Assembly (NCBI GenBank): GCA_003508835.1
Contig: PUFA01000006.1
Location: forward strand, 6,758,001-6,822,000
Source of the DNA: Eonycteris spelaea
Lineage: Eukaryota; Chordata; Mammalia; Chiroptera; Pteropodidae
Direction of reading: 5' to 3'
Length of the DNA stretch: 64,000 nt
Position numbers and translations under genes: made by a program
Part shown: piece after piece, positions 46,292 to 58,777 of the stretch
Layout of the letters: every line of letters starts with the position of its first letter
Numbering within the stretch: the first letter of the stretch is position 1
The notes under the pieces: generated by a model
Seen by the model: the letters and a program-made list of their open reading frames with translations, nothing else
The model's database searches: none
Told to the model about the DNA's origin: nothing

Positions 46292-46769
46292 AGCAGGTGA
46301 CATTTGAGCTGAAAACTGAATGGCCAGGAGAAACTAGCTATGCAAAGGTTCAGGGACAGAGTGATTCAGGTAGGGGGAACATCCAGTGTAAATATCAGAA
46401 TAACCAGAGAGAAGGAGATACAAATGAGGTCGGATTAATAAGCATGGGCCAGATCATATAGAGTTCTGCAGGGATGACAAAGAGTTTGAGTTTCTCTGTC
46501 TCTCTCTGTCTGTCTGTCTGTCTCTCTCCCTTTCCTTTCTCCCCACTCTAAGAATGATAAGCCGTTGGAGAGGGTAACAAAATCTAATTGATCTCTGGCT
46601 GCTGGATGGTCACTTTTTGAAGGGCTAAAGAACAAATTCAGATAATTAAACTTAAGCTTGTGCCATTTGCTTGGGACAGGTTTCTGTGTTTGGGGGTTGG
46701 ACCTTGGTCCTGGGTATCTAGTTAGTTGCTATGGAGGGGCAGCTTGGCGGTTGCTAGGAAGGGAGAAGG

Positions 46770-47110
46770 GCGGGGGCTCGGCGCAGGGCGTGTCTAAGCG
46801 GCCGGCGGGGGGGCGGAGCCAGGAGTGCGGCGGCGCGCTCAGACCATTCGCAGGAAGTCACGCAGGGAAAAGAAGGTGCGCGAGCGGAAGTGATGTAGCC
46901 CTTGCACACGTGGTCCAGTGTGGTTCACGCGGGTCACTTCGGCGGGTCCTGGGAAGTTACGAGCTCGTTTACCAGCCTTAGGCCGGATCTAGGACTCCGG
47001 TCCTCGTCCCATCGGCAAGATGGTGAAGCCCAAGTACAAAGGACGGAGCACCATCAATCCATCTAAGGCCAGCACAAACCCCGGTACGGGCGGCGGGGCT
47101 CGCTGAGGGT
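46770..47110 (+). promoter_or_regulatory. GNL2: CpG-rich GNL2 promoter
   Basis: CpG-dense block around the GNL2 start codon. It contains an ETS-type site GCGGAAGTGA at 46884-46893, typical of housekeeping promoters for ribosome-assembly genes, and no TATA box. The AAGATGG at the start codon also resembles a YY1-type initiator word. The transcription start is likely between about 46880 and 47000 but cannot be fixed here. Confidence 0.75.
47020..47083 (+). CDS. GNL2: GNL2 coding exon 1
   Basis: ATG at 47020 preceded by GGCAAG (A at -3, G at +4: strong context). Encodes [19 protein letters not shown] and ends phase 1 at donor GTACGG. Confidence 0.96.
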
Positions 47111-47621
47111 GGAGCTTGGAGGAGGCTTGCGGGGAGGGCTTCGAGGAGACAGAGGGGGTGGGGGGACATCCGGTGGCATTGCTTAGAGTGACTTGAGCTG
47201 AGTGGCTGTTGGGGATGAGAAGGGAGGTGTTTTTTGTTTTGTTTTGTTTTTTTTCATTCGGAGGGCTGACTCTTGCACGCCTGTCACTGGTTGGTGTCAG
47301 GCACCAGGTCTATCATCGGGGAAGGTGAACCCTCTTGCCTGGCAGCCGTAGGGCGACTCCAGTTGTGAGGTCCAGAGTGGGACGCTCTGAGTTGTAAGGA
47401 ACAGTTAAACTTGACCTCTTGTGTTCCTGTGTGGGTCAGGTGTTGAAGCCCCTCCCCCAATATATTTCAGTCTTGTTTGATGCCGGTTTCCAATTCAAGG
47501 AATTGCCGGAAGTAAATTTGATAAAGTCAAATTAAAACCAGTGTAGGCCAACCCAGCTGGCCTTTTATGCTTGACCACACTTGCCTGTCACCTTATCTTT
47601 GACCATTTAAATGAGAAAAGG

Positions 47622-47676
<55 letters not shown>

Positions 47677-50600
47677 AAGGAACTGTAGATTTGGTTCCTG
47701 GAGTCTTCCTAGCTAGTAAAGTGCAGAGAAAACCCTACAGATAAGTGAAGATGTTTTTGGAGATGTGTATGAGTTTTATCTAGGTTCCACCTACTGGATG
47801 AACAAGATTGCCTTTGAGGGAGTCTCTTCCATTCCAGTTTAGTTAATAAAACTTTGTTTGTAAATATGGTTCAGAGTTTTTGATGACTTCAGTTAATATT
47901 GAGTGTCTTCTCTGAATTGCTGATAAATTACTTAATTTTTGTAGACTGGAATCTCAGAATGTTAGGCCTCAACAGGCTGTTAGAGATCATAAGGTTATAG
48001 ATGAAGACACTGAGCCAAAGTAAGGGAAGTAACTTGTCATAGTTAGTACTATTAGTTAGCAGTAGAACTGCCAGTCATGTGGTTTTAGCCTCTTATCTAC
48101 TGTCTCACATAAAGATATAGACATGATTTGAAGGGATCCCAAGTTACCGTGCTTATTTGTCTTTCTTCTTTCTGAATGTAAGGCAAGAATTGCTAGCTGT
48201 TGATTAGACTAAAATCAAACATTAGGATGTTAAACTAGTACTTTAGGAACATGACTATATCAAAATTGTAGTCTCCACAGTGCCTTGCATGTAGCAGACA
48301 CTCAATATTTGTTAAACTGAGACTCAGAAGTAGTGGTTAAGAGCACAGACAGTAACCAAATGCTTTTGTTCAAATTGCGGCTTTGCCATTTAAAGTAGCT
48401 GTGTGACTTTGGGCAAGATATCTGACCACTGTGCCTCAGTTTCTTAGCCTAGAGGATGGGGATAATGTGTTCCTCTATAGGGTTATTGTATGAATTACAT
48501 GAGACAATGCCTGTGATGTGGATAACACAATGCTATAATTAAGGCTCAAAAAATTTAGCTATTATCGTCAGGCACAGCCCTGTCTATGACAAAGATTAAG
48601 TCAGGTTTGTCATACCATGTAGCTTCCAATAATAATAATGTTGTTGGAACAACAGAGAAAGTAGAGATTTTGCAGTGAGACGTCAGCCTGCCTATTCTGA
48701 GTGAACTAACTGGTGTGTTTGAAGCAATGATCATAGTAAGACTTGTTGGTTATCAAATAGTTGTGGTCTACTTCTGTGTTTCCTAGATCGGGTACAGGGA
48801 GCAGGAGGCCAAAACATGAGGGACCGGGCCACAATCAGGCGCCTGAATATGTACAGGCAGAAGGAGCGCAGGTGAGCATTGAGTGCTTTCTTCATCCTTT
48901 CCCCTTTCCTTTGTGTTTTGACTTGTACCTGAGACTCATTTTAAGCCTTTGATATTCTTACCCCACTTTCCCCATATAGAAGTAGTATATTTCCAGATGT
49001 CATTTTATTTGGATGTTGCTATGATAAATTGTGAATTTTGGGTTAAAGACATGAAGTGGATGGTGAAATCGTGATTGTGTCACAGTTAGAGGTCTTGTTC
49101 CTCACAACTTCGGCCTCTGTGAGTGCCATGTGAAATCTCAAGTTAAATGTCAGATAGAAATCTGGTTTTCTTTAACAAAGCATATAGGACTGTAGTAGTG
49201 AAAGCAGCCAGAAAACTTGTTTTTTAATGCCACATTAGATCACAACATTGTGGCACTTGGAAACTCATCACAACTCTGAGTTCTGCTGAGGCAGCCTCTA
49301 CCACAGGGACTTGCTGAGTGTGACATTTTGCTAGCTGGTCTTAATTTGTTTGGTAATTAGATTCTTCATTCGTTCTAACAGATGTGTCTAAAACAAACGT
49401 CAATGAACTTAATCTGCCTTAGTCACCTACTCTGCAGTTTGTTATAGAATTTTGAGTTCTAGCATAAATCACTCTCTAACTTAAAATTCATTTAAACCAG
49501 CCTTCAAATAATTACCCCCAAAAACTCAAGTATGTGACTTTTTTAAAAACAGAAAACAGTAAACAGATTTTTAAGCATCGACATTATTTGTTATTCATTT
49601 AGCAGAAATCATTACGTGCTCTGTTGCAAGAGGTTAAATGGCTTTTGGGCAATCTGTTTCAAATGTAGCAGTACTTTTTGTTTACTGAAATCTGTATTTC
49701 ATGATCCTTTAAAACCCCCCCCAAAAAAAAGAAAGAAAAGAAAAAAGTTGTTTTTTTTTTTTTTTTTGTGGAAAGAGTATTCTGTAAACCAAAGTTCGCT
49801 GTTGCCTTTCTTTTGTTGTCAACCAAAATCTTTAATTTCCTCACTTTAGAAATAGTCGTGGTAAAGTGATTAAGCCTCTGCAGTATCAATCAACGGTGGC
49901 TTCTGGCACAGTGGCTAGAGTGGAGCCAAATATTAAATGGTTTGGTAAGTATTGTCCTCTGTTACTTTTGCTCTGCAAATGTGCGCTGTATGGAAAGGGT
50001 GGAATGTTCAGATGTCTTAAAAGGCAGGAGTTTTGGGGTCAGTGGAGCTGGCAAGGTTTATATGAGAAAGGGATGAGATAGGCACTCATAGTGGGAAATG
50101 TGCAGGAAGAGTAATAGAGGTGGATTTCATAAATCACTTCTTGTTAAAAGAGCTCATCGTTGTTAATTGTAAATGATTCTCTTTAAACAGATAAGACCAT
50201 CCGTAATGATCAGCATTTACAGACTTTAGAACTCTCATGTCTTCATTTCTGGTTGTCCAGAGAGGTTACAGTTTGAGAGGGGCCTTGCAGATGTGTTTGT
50301 GCCTTTGCCTTGAAGAGTGAGTGCATTAGCCTGAAGTTCCTCTGAAACACTATTTCTTAACGGGGTTGTATTTGAATTGAATGAAGGATCTCTGTAGTCC
50401 TTCTCAGGAGTGAATAGAATATCTCCGAGTCACAGAGGGATCAGTGCTTCTTTCTTTGGGAACTCTTTTCATGTCAGTCTGGGCTTTCAGGCTTTCCCTT
50501 AGGCCCGTGAGGTGTGTGGCCACGTAAGATGGTCAGACCCCTTTATTTGTCTGGTGAGTGACCTCTGTGCTTGGGCGCAGATGGCAACTACCTATGAATA

Positions 50601-53600
50601 TCTCTTAGAGCTTTGATAGGACACCCCTAGGAAACCGCAACACAGAAAAGCATAAGGAAAATTCCTTAGAGAGGCATGTAATTTGATGGCTAGGTACTGT
50701 GACTCTAGATCTCCCCACGGATTCTGTCATTTCTGTGACCGTAGACACGTTATTAAGTCTATGTGTTCATCAATTTCCTCATCTCTAAAATGAAGATAAA
50801 AATCGTACCTGTGTCGCAGGACTGTTATGATAACTAAATGAGTAAATCTGTGTAAAGTGCTTAAAATAGTTCCCAGCAAACAGTAGGTACAATATAAGCC
50901 TTAACTGCTGTCATCATCACTGTCACTACCATCATAGTGACCCTTATCTTGAGATTTGCATTTGTGCTGTAACATGCTATTTAATTGAATACATTCTTCA
51001 GGCTCTCTCACTTACAGGGTATTCTCTAGGTAGTGTTATATAGCTTTTTTTTGTTCCCTTGCATGCATTTATTGGTTAATTTAATAGTCCTTTCAAGCTC
51101 TCATAACCCTAAAAAGGGTAACTGACTCTTAGGTTTTGTGCTTTGGGATTCTTTGTATATTCCAACTGATCAGCTGTGATTGGCTCCAGATTTCTTTGCC
51201 AGATCTAGCAGGAAGTAGGACGTTGGTCAAATCTCAGTCCCATTCAGTGATGTTTATTTTTCAGTTTCATCCAGTCAGGAAATTGGGCTTGGAAAACTAT
51301 TGAAACCCTTTATGTGTCTGGGTTGGTGGATTAGTTCATAGTGTAATGAGTGCAGGAATGGCAGTTTTTTTTGTTTGTGTTGTATGTGTGTTTTTTTTCT
51401 TTTAAGTTTGAAAATGGCTACATGGGATGGATGTATCAGGTGTTTGGGTGAGCAAGGGTAATTTAAAATCTCTACTTTCACTGTGTCATTGGGAAGATGG
51501 ACGCAGAAACAAAAAGGAATTGTTTATAAAATGGCAATATTCTTTTGTAAAACAGGAAACACACGTGTGATTAAGCAGTCATCATTACAAAAATTTCAAG
51601 AGGAAATGGATACAGTCATGAAGGATCCATACAAAGTTGTCATGAAGCAAAGCAAGTTACCCATGTCTCTTCTTCATGACCGGATCCGGCCTCATGTAAG
51701 AAGGGGACATCCCTGGCAATAGAATTTCTTTGGCAAACGCCACACAGATCCTCTCTGTTATATTTATCTTTTGGTTTTCCACAGAGAATAGTGACTTTAA
51801 TGCAGTACTAATGAACTTCCCGAGACTTCTCCTTTCACTGTCTCACCTTTAGTATGAATTACATTCTGTCGGGGAGGTTCAGTAGTATGCTGATCAAAGC
51901 ACAGACATTGCAGTGAGACCTGAATTTTAATCTTTGCTCTGCTCCTTCCTATGGCCTTAGTTACGATTCTCCATGAGCTTTCACTTCCCCAGCTGTAAAG
52001 TCAACATAACCCATCTCCTCAGGTGATTGAATGCAGTGAAACATCTGTAAAACTCTTGGCATGTAGCAAGCACATAGTCTGCCACCTAATTAGAGCTAAA
52101 TAGGTCATAGCTATTACTAATACTATTAAAATATTTTTTTTTTGGTAGGCAAACTTGTTTAAGCAGTGTCTCCATTAAACTTTGGGGGAATGCAGAATTA
52201 GAATTGAGTTGGTGGGAGGGAGACCTATGGTGGTGTGTGCTTGTAGCTTCTACAAGACCCTTGGAGATTCTTTTGAGCTGAAGGAAAGGATGCCAGTCGG
52301 ATTAGTTGTTCATCGAAGTTCAAAGTATAGTAAGGACTGAATCTGGCTTGAGTAGAATGAGTTTCACAGAACCAAAGAAATGGCCTAATTTTTGCCTGCA
52401 CGTTTTTACTTGCATTGAATAATAATTCCCAGAAATGGAGTCAGGACATAAGCTTCAGTTCCAGTATAAGGAGGGGAAAAAAACATTGACATGCATACAT
52501 GGATTAACAGTTCAAAGAAAAGTGTTTACTTGCAGAGCAAAATAAAAACCAAGGCCTGGTTATTGCCTCAAGGTTTTATCAATTATGCTTTGTTTTATGA
52601 CAAGCTAGAAGAATGGCACCTATTAGTGGAATGACTGTTTTCTTTCAGAGAAACACATGAGTGTAATTCATGAACCACAGACAAGTTGCTCATTTCCCTT
52701 GTTCTTTTTGTCTATTCTTCCTAAAGCCATCTTTCAACAAATATTGAATCCTGTTTATGAGAAGAACAGAGAGATTCTATTATGCATTTATTGCTTTGTT
52801 GCTTTTTCCAGTTGTTCAGTGCTTAAATTTATCTGATATGGAGAATGAATGACCTACTATGCAGCAGTCAGCCCGTATTTTGATGCAGATAGGCACTCAG
52901 AGTAATGGATGAGTTTTCTGCTTTGGCCTTAGGTACCAGAGTAATGGATGAGTTTTCTGCTTTGGCCTTGAGAAACTTACCTATTTTATTTTGGTGTGGT
53001 ATCTACCTCTCATAAAATCTAGTTCCGAGATTGCTGCACAGTGGAATCAAATCAGATATGCTTTTAACTTTGCACATTCAGCTGTATGTACATTATAAGC
53101 ACTATATTTCTGTAGCATACAGTAAAAATACTAACTTAATTTGTATGTATACTTCATTATATTACTGCATTGTATTTACTAATATATAGGTTTATATAAG
53201 AAATCCACGTATACTGTTCTTTTAGGTTATTTAAGAGATTTTTAGTGATGGTTTTGATCATATTTTCCCGTGACATCAGAACCTAGTTCCCATGTAAACT
53301 CGACCCTCCTTGGGGATGTTCTCTTGTTGGAGGGTAGCAAGTAAAACTAAACTTAAGAGGTGGTTTAGAGCAGTGGCCTTTTTTGGCAGCAGAAACCAGC
53401 GCTCCTATGAGAGTCTATTGCCCGATGGTCTGAGGTTGGTGGGGCTGAGGTGGTGATGCTAGGCACTGGGGAATGGCTACAAATACAGATGAAATTTTGC
53501 TCACCCATTCACTGCTCACCTCCTGCTGTGCGGCCCGGTTCCTAACAGGCCGTAGACTGATCAGCTCCGGGATTGGGGACCCCTGGATTAGAGGATCTGA

Positions 53601-56600
53601 GGAAATGATAATAGTTTAAGGGTCTTTAGGAGTTAGTGAGGGGATCTGTTAAAGTTCAGATGCCATGGGGATATTCTATCGACTGTATTTAGTAGCTGGT
53701 GCTTACAGAGGAGCTTATACTGAGGAGCAGAGGGTGATTTTTTTAGAGGATATTCTCTACCGGCTGTTAACATTCTGTTACGTGATAGATCCTAACTCAA
53801 ACTTTGACTTTTATCTGGCTTCAAAAATTCCTATGCCCATAACTCCTTTACAGTCACATCAAGTTTTTGTTAGTATCAGGTTCCTTTTATCACATCTAAA
53901 CTATTATTTTGGACTTTTGCTAGATGTTTTTCATCTGAAGACTTTCCATGTGCATTTAATAAAAACGTTACCTAAATTAGGGGAAATGTTATCTGAAACT
54001 AAAATGCATCTTACAAAATAAGCAATTCCTTTTAGCCGTGAAAGAAATGAACTTCCAAGAAAAAGTTGGCATTTACAGTTGGTTTAAAAAAAAAACATAA
54101 ATTTGAGTATGATTGTCCTTGAAATATCTGTAAATTTGGCAAATTTTATGCACTTGTTTGAAAGTTTCAAGGAAAAAAAAAAGGTCAGAAAAGATAAGTT
54201 AATTTTCAGCATTGTAGCCTTAATTACATTTGACTAAAGTTTATGATAAATGAAATAAAGCGAGTTTTTGGCAAATCTTACACAACTGTTCATATTTGCT
54301 TTGACAATTTGTGTTCTTTTGTATTTCTCCAAGAAAGCCTACAGAACTTCAGAATAAGGGAACAAGTGCTCTTGCTGTTCAAATCAAGCAATTTCTGATT
54401 TGAAGCCGGGCTGCTTGCACGTTGTAGATTTGGGTATAGGGAAAATAAGAGCAGGAAAGCCTTTCCCAGGTAGGTTTTTAATTTTTTACTTTTTCTCAGT
54501 ACTTAGTTTTACCAATAATTCTCCTTCTCTTTAGAACGCAAAGGTGCACATTCTCGATACTGAAAGCTTTGAAACTACATTTGGCCCAAAGTCACAGAGG
54601 AAGCGACCAAATTTATTTTCAAGTGACATGCAGTCTCTTGTAGAAAATGCAGAAATGTCCACTGGAAACTATGACCAGGGCAAGGATCGTGATTTGGTAA
54701 CAGAAGACACTGGTGTGAGGTACAGTTTGGAAGTTCATGCTGGTCTCATCATTTGCTTTTCTGCAATAAAACATTTATTTTGTGTACATGAAGCTCAGTG
54801 ACTTAACTCATAGATGAAGAGTTATCCTCTACCCTTAGACTACAAAAATTAGTGAAATTGGGGCCAGATGAAAAATAACTGAAGGTGGTTTGTTTACTGT
54901 AGGTCTCTCTTATTCATCCCCCAAATAAAAATAAATAACATTTTCTTCTTTATTATAATAGCAGTATAGTCTGTCATGGGTAATTTAGAAAATAGAGTTA
55001 TAGTTAAAGTGGAAATGTAACAAAAAGAAAATAAGAACTCATAATCTCACTACCTGCATCAAGCATTATGAATCTCAGGGCTTCTTTAACTCAAGTCCGG
55101 ATACTTGGGGGTTCTGGATGGCCTTTGAGGTTTCTGTGACTCTTTGAAGATTTATGTATGTACATAAAGGTGGTAGGATTTTTTTTTTTATATTTTTTGT
55201 TTTGGGAAGGAAGAAGGAGAAGCAGCATTCATCATGTTTATCATATTCTCATAGGAGTCTATACCTAGCAAAAGGTTAAGAATCAATCTCCAAATCTTTC
55301 TTATACTCAATTTTTACTTACTAATATAATACCTTAAGACTATTTTAACTTTCCTTTTATTTTTCGAAATTATTAAGAATATATTTCCACATCAGTACTT
55401 AACAGCAATATAGTATTTAATGTCAGAGTAGTGTTTCATTGTGGTCAGTCTCTTTGTTCACAGTATTTATAGTTTTTTCCATGGTAACATCAGGGTAAAA
55501 CGTCAGCGTGACCAAATGTTTCTCATCCTTAATTATTCCCCAAAGATAAATTTTATCGGGGAAATTAAAATACTGAAGAGTATGCACACTGTTTGATAGA
55601 CAGCTGTCACATTACCCTCCAGAAGGGTTTACTAATTTAGTTTCCCCTAGGTAGTGCTGGAGAGTCCTCCTTCTGTCTCTTAAGTGGTTTAGCAAAGAGT
55701 GTTGTTCATTGACTCCAGCAGTGAACCCTCAGAGCTCTTGTCGACCCGTTCAAACTTTGGGTCTCCTAGAGATAATGTCACGCCATTTGAGGCCAGGCAA
55801 AAAGAGGCAGCAAGCTTAGCTTTTCTTAGAGTTATTGAACTTTCTAGGTGGCTCTGTCTTCTTCTGCTGATTTGAAATTTTTTCTTCCTCCAAAAGGTGT
55901 AGTAGGTAATAGGGGACAAACAAAGCTATTTTTGTTTTAAAGACATTGGGTAAATGTCTTTGAGGCTAGTAAATCAACAGATTCTCAACTTTATCAGAAA
56001 AAAATTCACTTACCATGGGAACTATGGAGTGTAGATTATGGTTCAGATCTTACCAATTTCTTTTCATAATTCTGTGACATATTGCCTAATTACAATTGCT
56101 TTGTCAAAACAATTTTATTGTGGTAAAATATACATAATATAAAATTTACCACTTTAACATTGTTAAGCATGCAATTCAGTGGCATTAAGTATATTCACAT
56201 GGTATTGAAACCATTGCCATTATCCACCTCCAGAATTTTTTTCACATCCCAAACTGAAACTTTACCCATTAAACAGTAACTCCCCATCCTCTCTCTTCCC
56301 CAGTCCCTCAACCACTGTTCTACTTCCTGTCTCTTACAAGTTTGAATACTCGTATGAGTAATACTTCATGTAAGTGCAGTCATACAATAGTTGTCCTTTT
56401 GTGTCTGGCCTATTTCACTAGTATGATGTCTTCAAGGTCATTCATGTTGTAGCACTAATCAGTAGTTTATTCTTTTTTATTAATGAACAGTATTCTATTA
56501 TATATGCACTTTTTTTATCCATTTACCTGTCAATGGACATTTAGATAGTCACTTTTAAAATTAAGTGTGTTTTTGGTTCATCTGCAGCTACTTTTGACAC

Positions 56601-58724
56601 CGTTTTCCTTTGGTGTGTAGTTGATTTTCCCCTAAAACATCCTTTTAATCTTTGCAGTGCTTCAGTTGCTTACTTTGGGTGCTTTCTTATTTAGAAATGA
56701 AGCCCAAGAGGAGATATATAAAAAGGGGCAGTCCAAAAGAATATGGGGTGAGCTCTACAAGGTAAGACTTTATATTCTCTCTCATTGAGTAGTTCATTTG
56801 GCTTTCACAATCTTATACGAGAAAACTAATTTTGATGTTTCGAAGCTCTGTCAGATAAAGTGTAAACTGCGGTCCGTTCCATCCTCTTTTCTCCCACAAA
56901 GAAACCAGGATTGGTGTAGCTGTAAACATATTACTGTCGGTCTAGATAACTACATTTTTTTCATTACTTGTATAATAGTAACAGCTACCTTATATACATG
57001 TATGTATTTTCTGTCAATATTTGTTTGCATGACCTGCTAAAATGATATTCCTGTTTAGATTTATCATACATGGTTAGACCTTCATGAGAATTTTTAAAGT
57101 TTTTCAGCCCTTTCATTTCATAGGTGAGAACACATGTCTAGAAAGATTGATTGTCTTATCCAGCTCACCCAGCTGGTTAGTGGAAGAGACTGTGTGTCTT
57201 GCGTCCTGGTTCATTGCTCTAGCTGGCTGTTTTATATCCACACTCTAGTAATATTCTCAGTAATGAAGACCCTCAAGCATAGTAACATAATAAGAAACTA
57301 GTATCATGAAAGCAAACTAAATTTTTTAATTTTTTGTAAAATACAGAAAATCTATAACAGTAGAAACTTTCAGAAGTCTAAGAAGTAAATGATTCCATTC
57401 AATAATGCATAGTAGTCATGAAATAAGATGGTTTTATCTCTGCTAGTTTTCCTATTTGAAATTTGACAAGTGTCAAGTACCACAGGATGAAAAATCTTTT
57501 GAATTCTGAACACTGAGCATTGAGGTTGGCTGCAGCCTATTCTCCTTGTAAGACTACTTTAAAGATATTGCTATTTTATTTTCCTCAGGTTCCCTTAAAT
57601 GTCAGTTCTTGTTCATTTTGCCCTTGTGTGATAGCACATCGTTTTTGCCTCATTGAATTTGCAGGTGATAGATTCGTCAGATGTGGTAGTTCAAGTTCTT
57701 GATGCTAGAGATCCAATGGGTACCCGTTCCCCTCATATTGAGACTTACTTGAAAAAGGAAAAACCCTGGAAACACCTCATTTTCGTTCTTAATAAATGTG
57801 ACCTTGTTCCAACCTGGGCAACAGTAAGTATAGTTACTAATGAAAAATAGACTTCCAAAGCCACTCAACAAGTGTAAGCTTTGAGTGTCCATAAATAGAT
57901 CGATTTCATGGTTTCTAGGACTTGGGACATTAGTCAGAGCATTACACTCTTGAGATTATAGTCACTGAAGTATTCTCATTGAAAATACAACTTAAATGTG
58001 CTTCATTGACTATGGGCAGAGTTATCCTTTATCTTCTGACGGTTGGTAATGGGGCAGCTGCAGTGCCCACAGGATGGGTGGTGTATGCCCCTTCAGAAGG
58101 GGGCAGCGGCCACAGGCACTGGCCTGTTTCACAACATGTTATGTTAATTGTGTTTAGTAGCAATGAAGGCATTTTTGGAATATTGTTTTGTATTTATAAG
58201 ACAAAAGACAACATTAGCTGTCATACTTGAAAAAAGAACATTTCAAAGAATTATAGCTAACATTTTCCATAGACAACTGTGTATTTGAATCGGGGTCTTG
58301 TAATTTAAGTGCTAATTCTTCCTGTATTGTAAATAAAAAAATTATAATTTACCAGCATGTTTCTTTTCCCACTTTAGAAACGATGGGTTGCTGTCCTCTC
58401 CCAGGATTATCCAACACTTGCTTTCCATGCAAGTCTTACTAACCCCTTTGGCAAAGGTGCATTTATTCAGCTTCTGCGGCAATTTGGAAAGGTATTGAGA
58501 CCAGATCTGTTTCTCCTGGGGTTGTGTAGTTGTGGGTTTGTGTAAGAATTTCTCTTGCCAGTGGCAGAAAGTTACCAACCTCACTTGCTGCATCTTGGTG
58601 ATGAGAAACGTGTGTTCTAGAGATGTAAAAACCCATAGAGCGTCAGGATTATAAAGGACTGAAATATTTTCTAGCTCAGCCTTTACCTGTGTCCCCAACC
58701 AACGTTCACACACACACACACACA

Positions 58725-58777
<53 letters not shown>

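Larger units (their letters stand above)
33230..46730. other. Intergenic region between RSPO1 and GNL2
   Basis: No gene is supported. It holds MER5A-like elements, a long ancient element (33740-35450) with a hAT nested inside, a pyrimidine-rich stretch (35760-36060), (AAAAG)n and (GT)n tracts, a hAT at 41292-41591, MIRs, a MaLR LTR, a second LTR-like block and a palindromic element close to the GNL2 promoter. 36200-39200 and 41700-43450 show no repeat I can name; the latter is a candidate regulatory stretch. Confidence 0.75.
47084..48786 (+). other. GNL2: GNL2 intron 1
   Basis: Phase 1. Contains a (GA)n tract (47626-47672), a reverse MIR (about 47945-48110) and a near full-length sense MIR (about 48325-48575). 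Confidence 0.9.
51696..54534 (+). other. GNL2: GNL2 intron 4
   Basis: 2.8 kb. Contains a sense MIR (about 51885-52110), a 39-40 bp tandem duplication (52891-52969) and a hAT element with target-site duplication (53371-53585). The 118-codon frame at 53665-54021 has no recognisable product and no splice sites. Confidence 0.88.

Noticed and set aside
53665..54021. 118-codon plus-strand frame in GNL2 intron 4
   Set aside because: No homology I recognise, no splice context, AT-rich; most likely chance.
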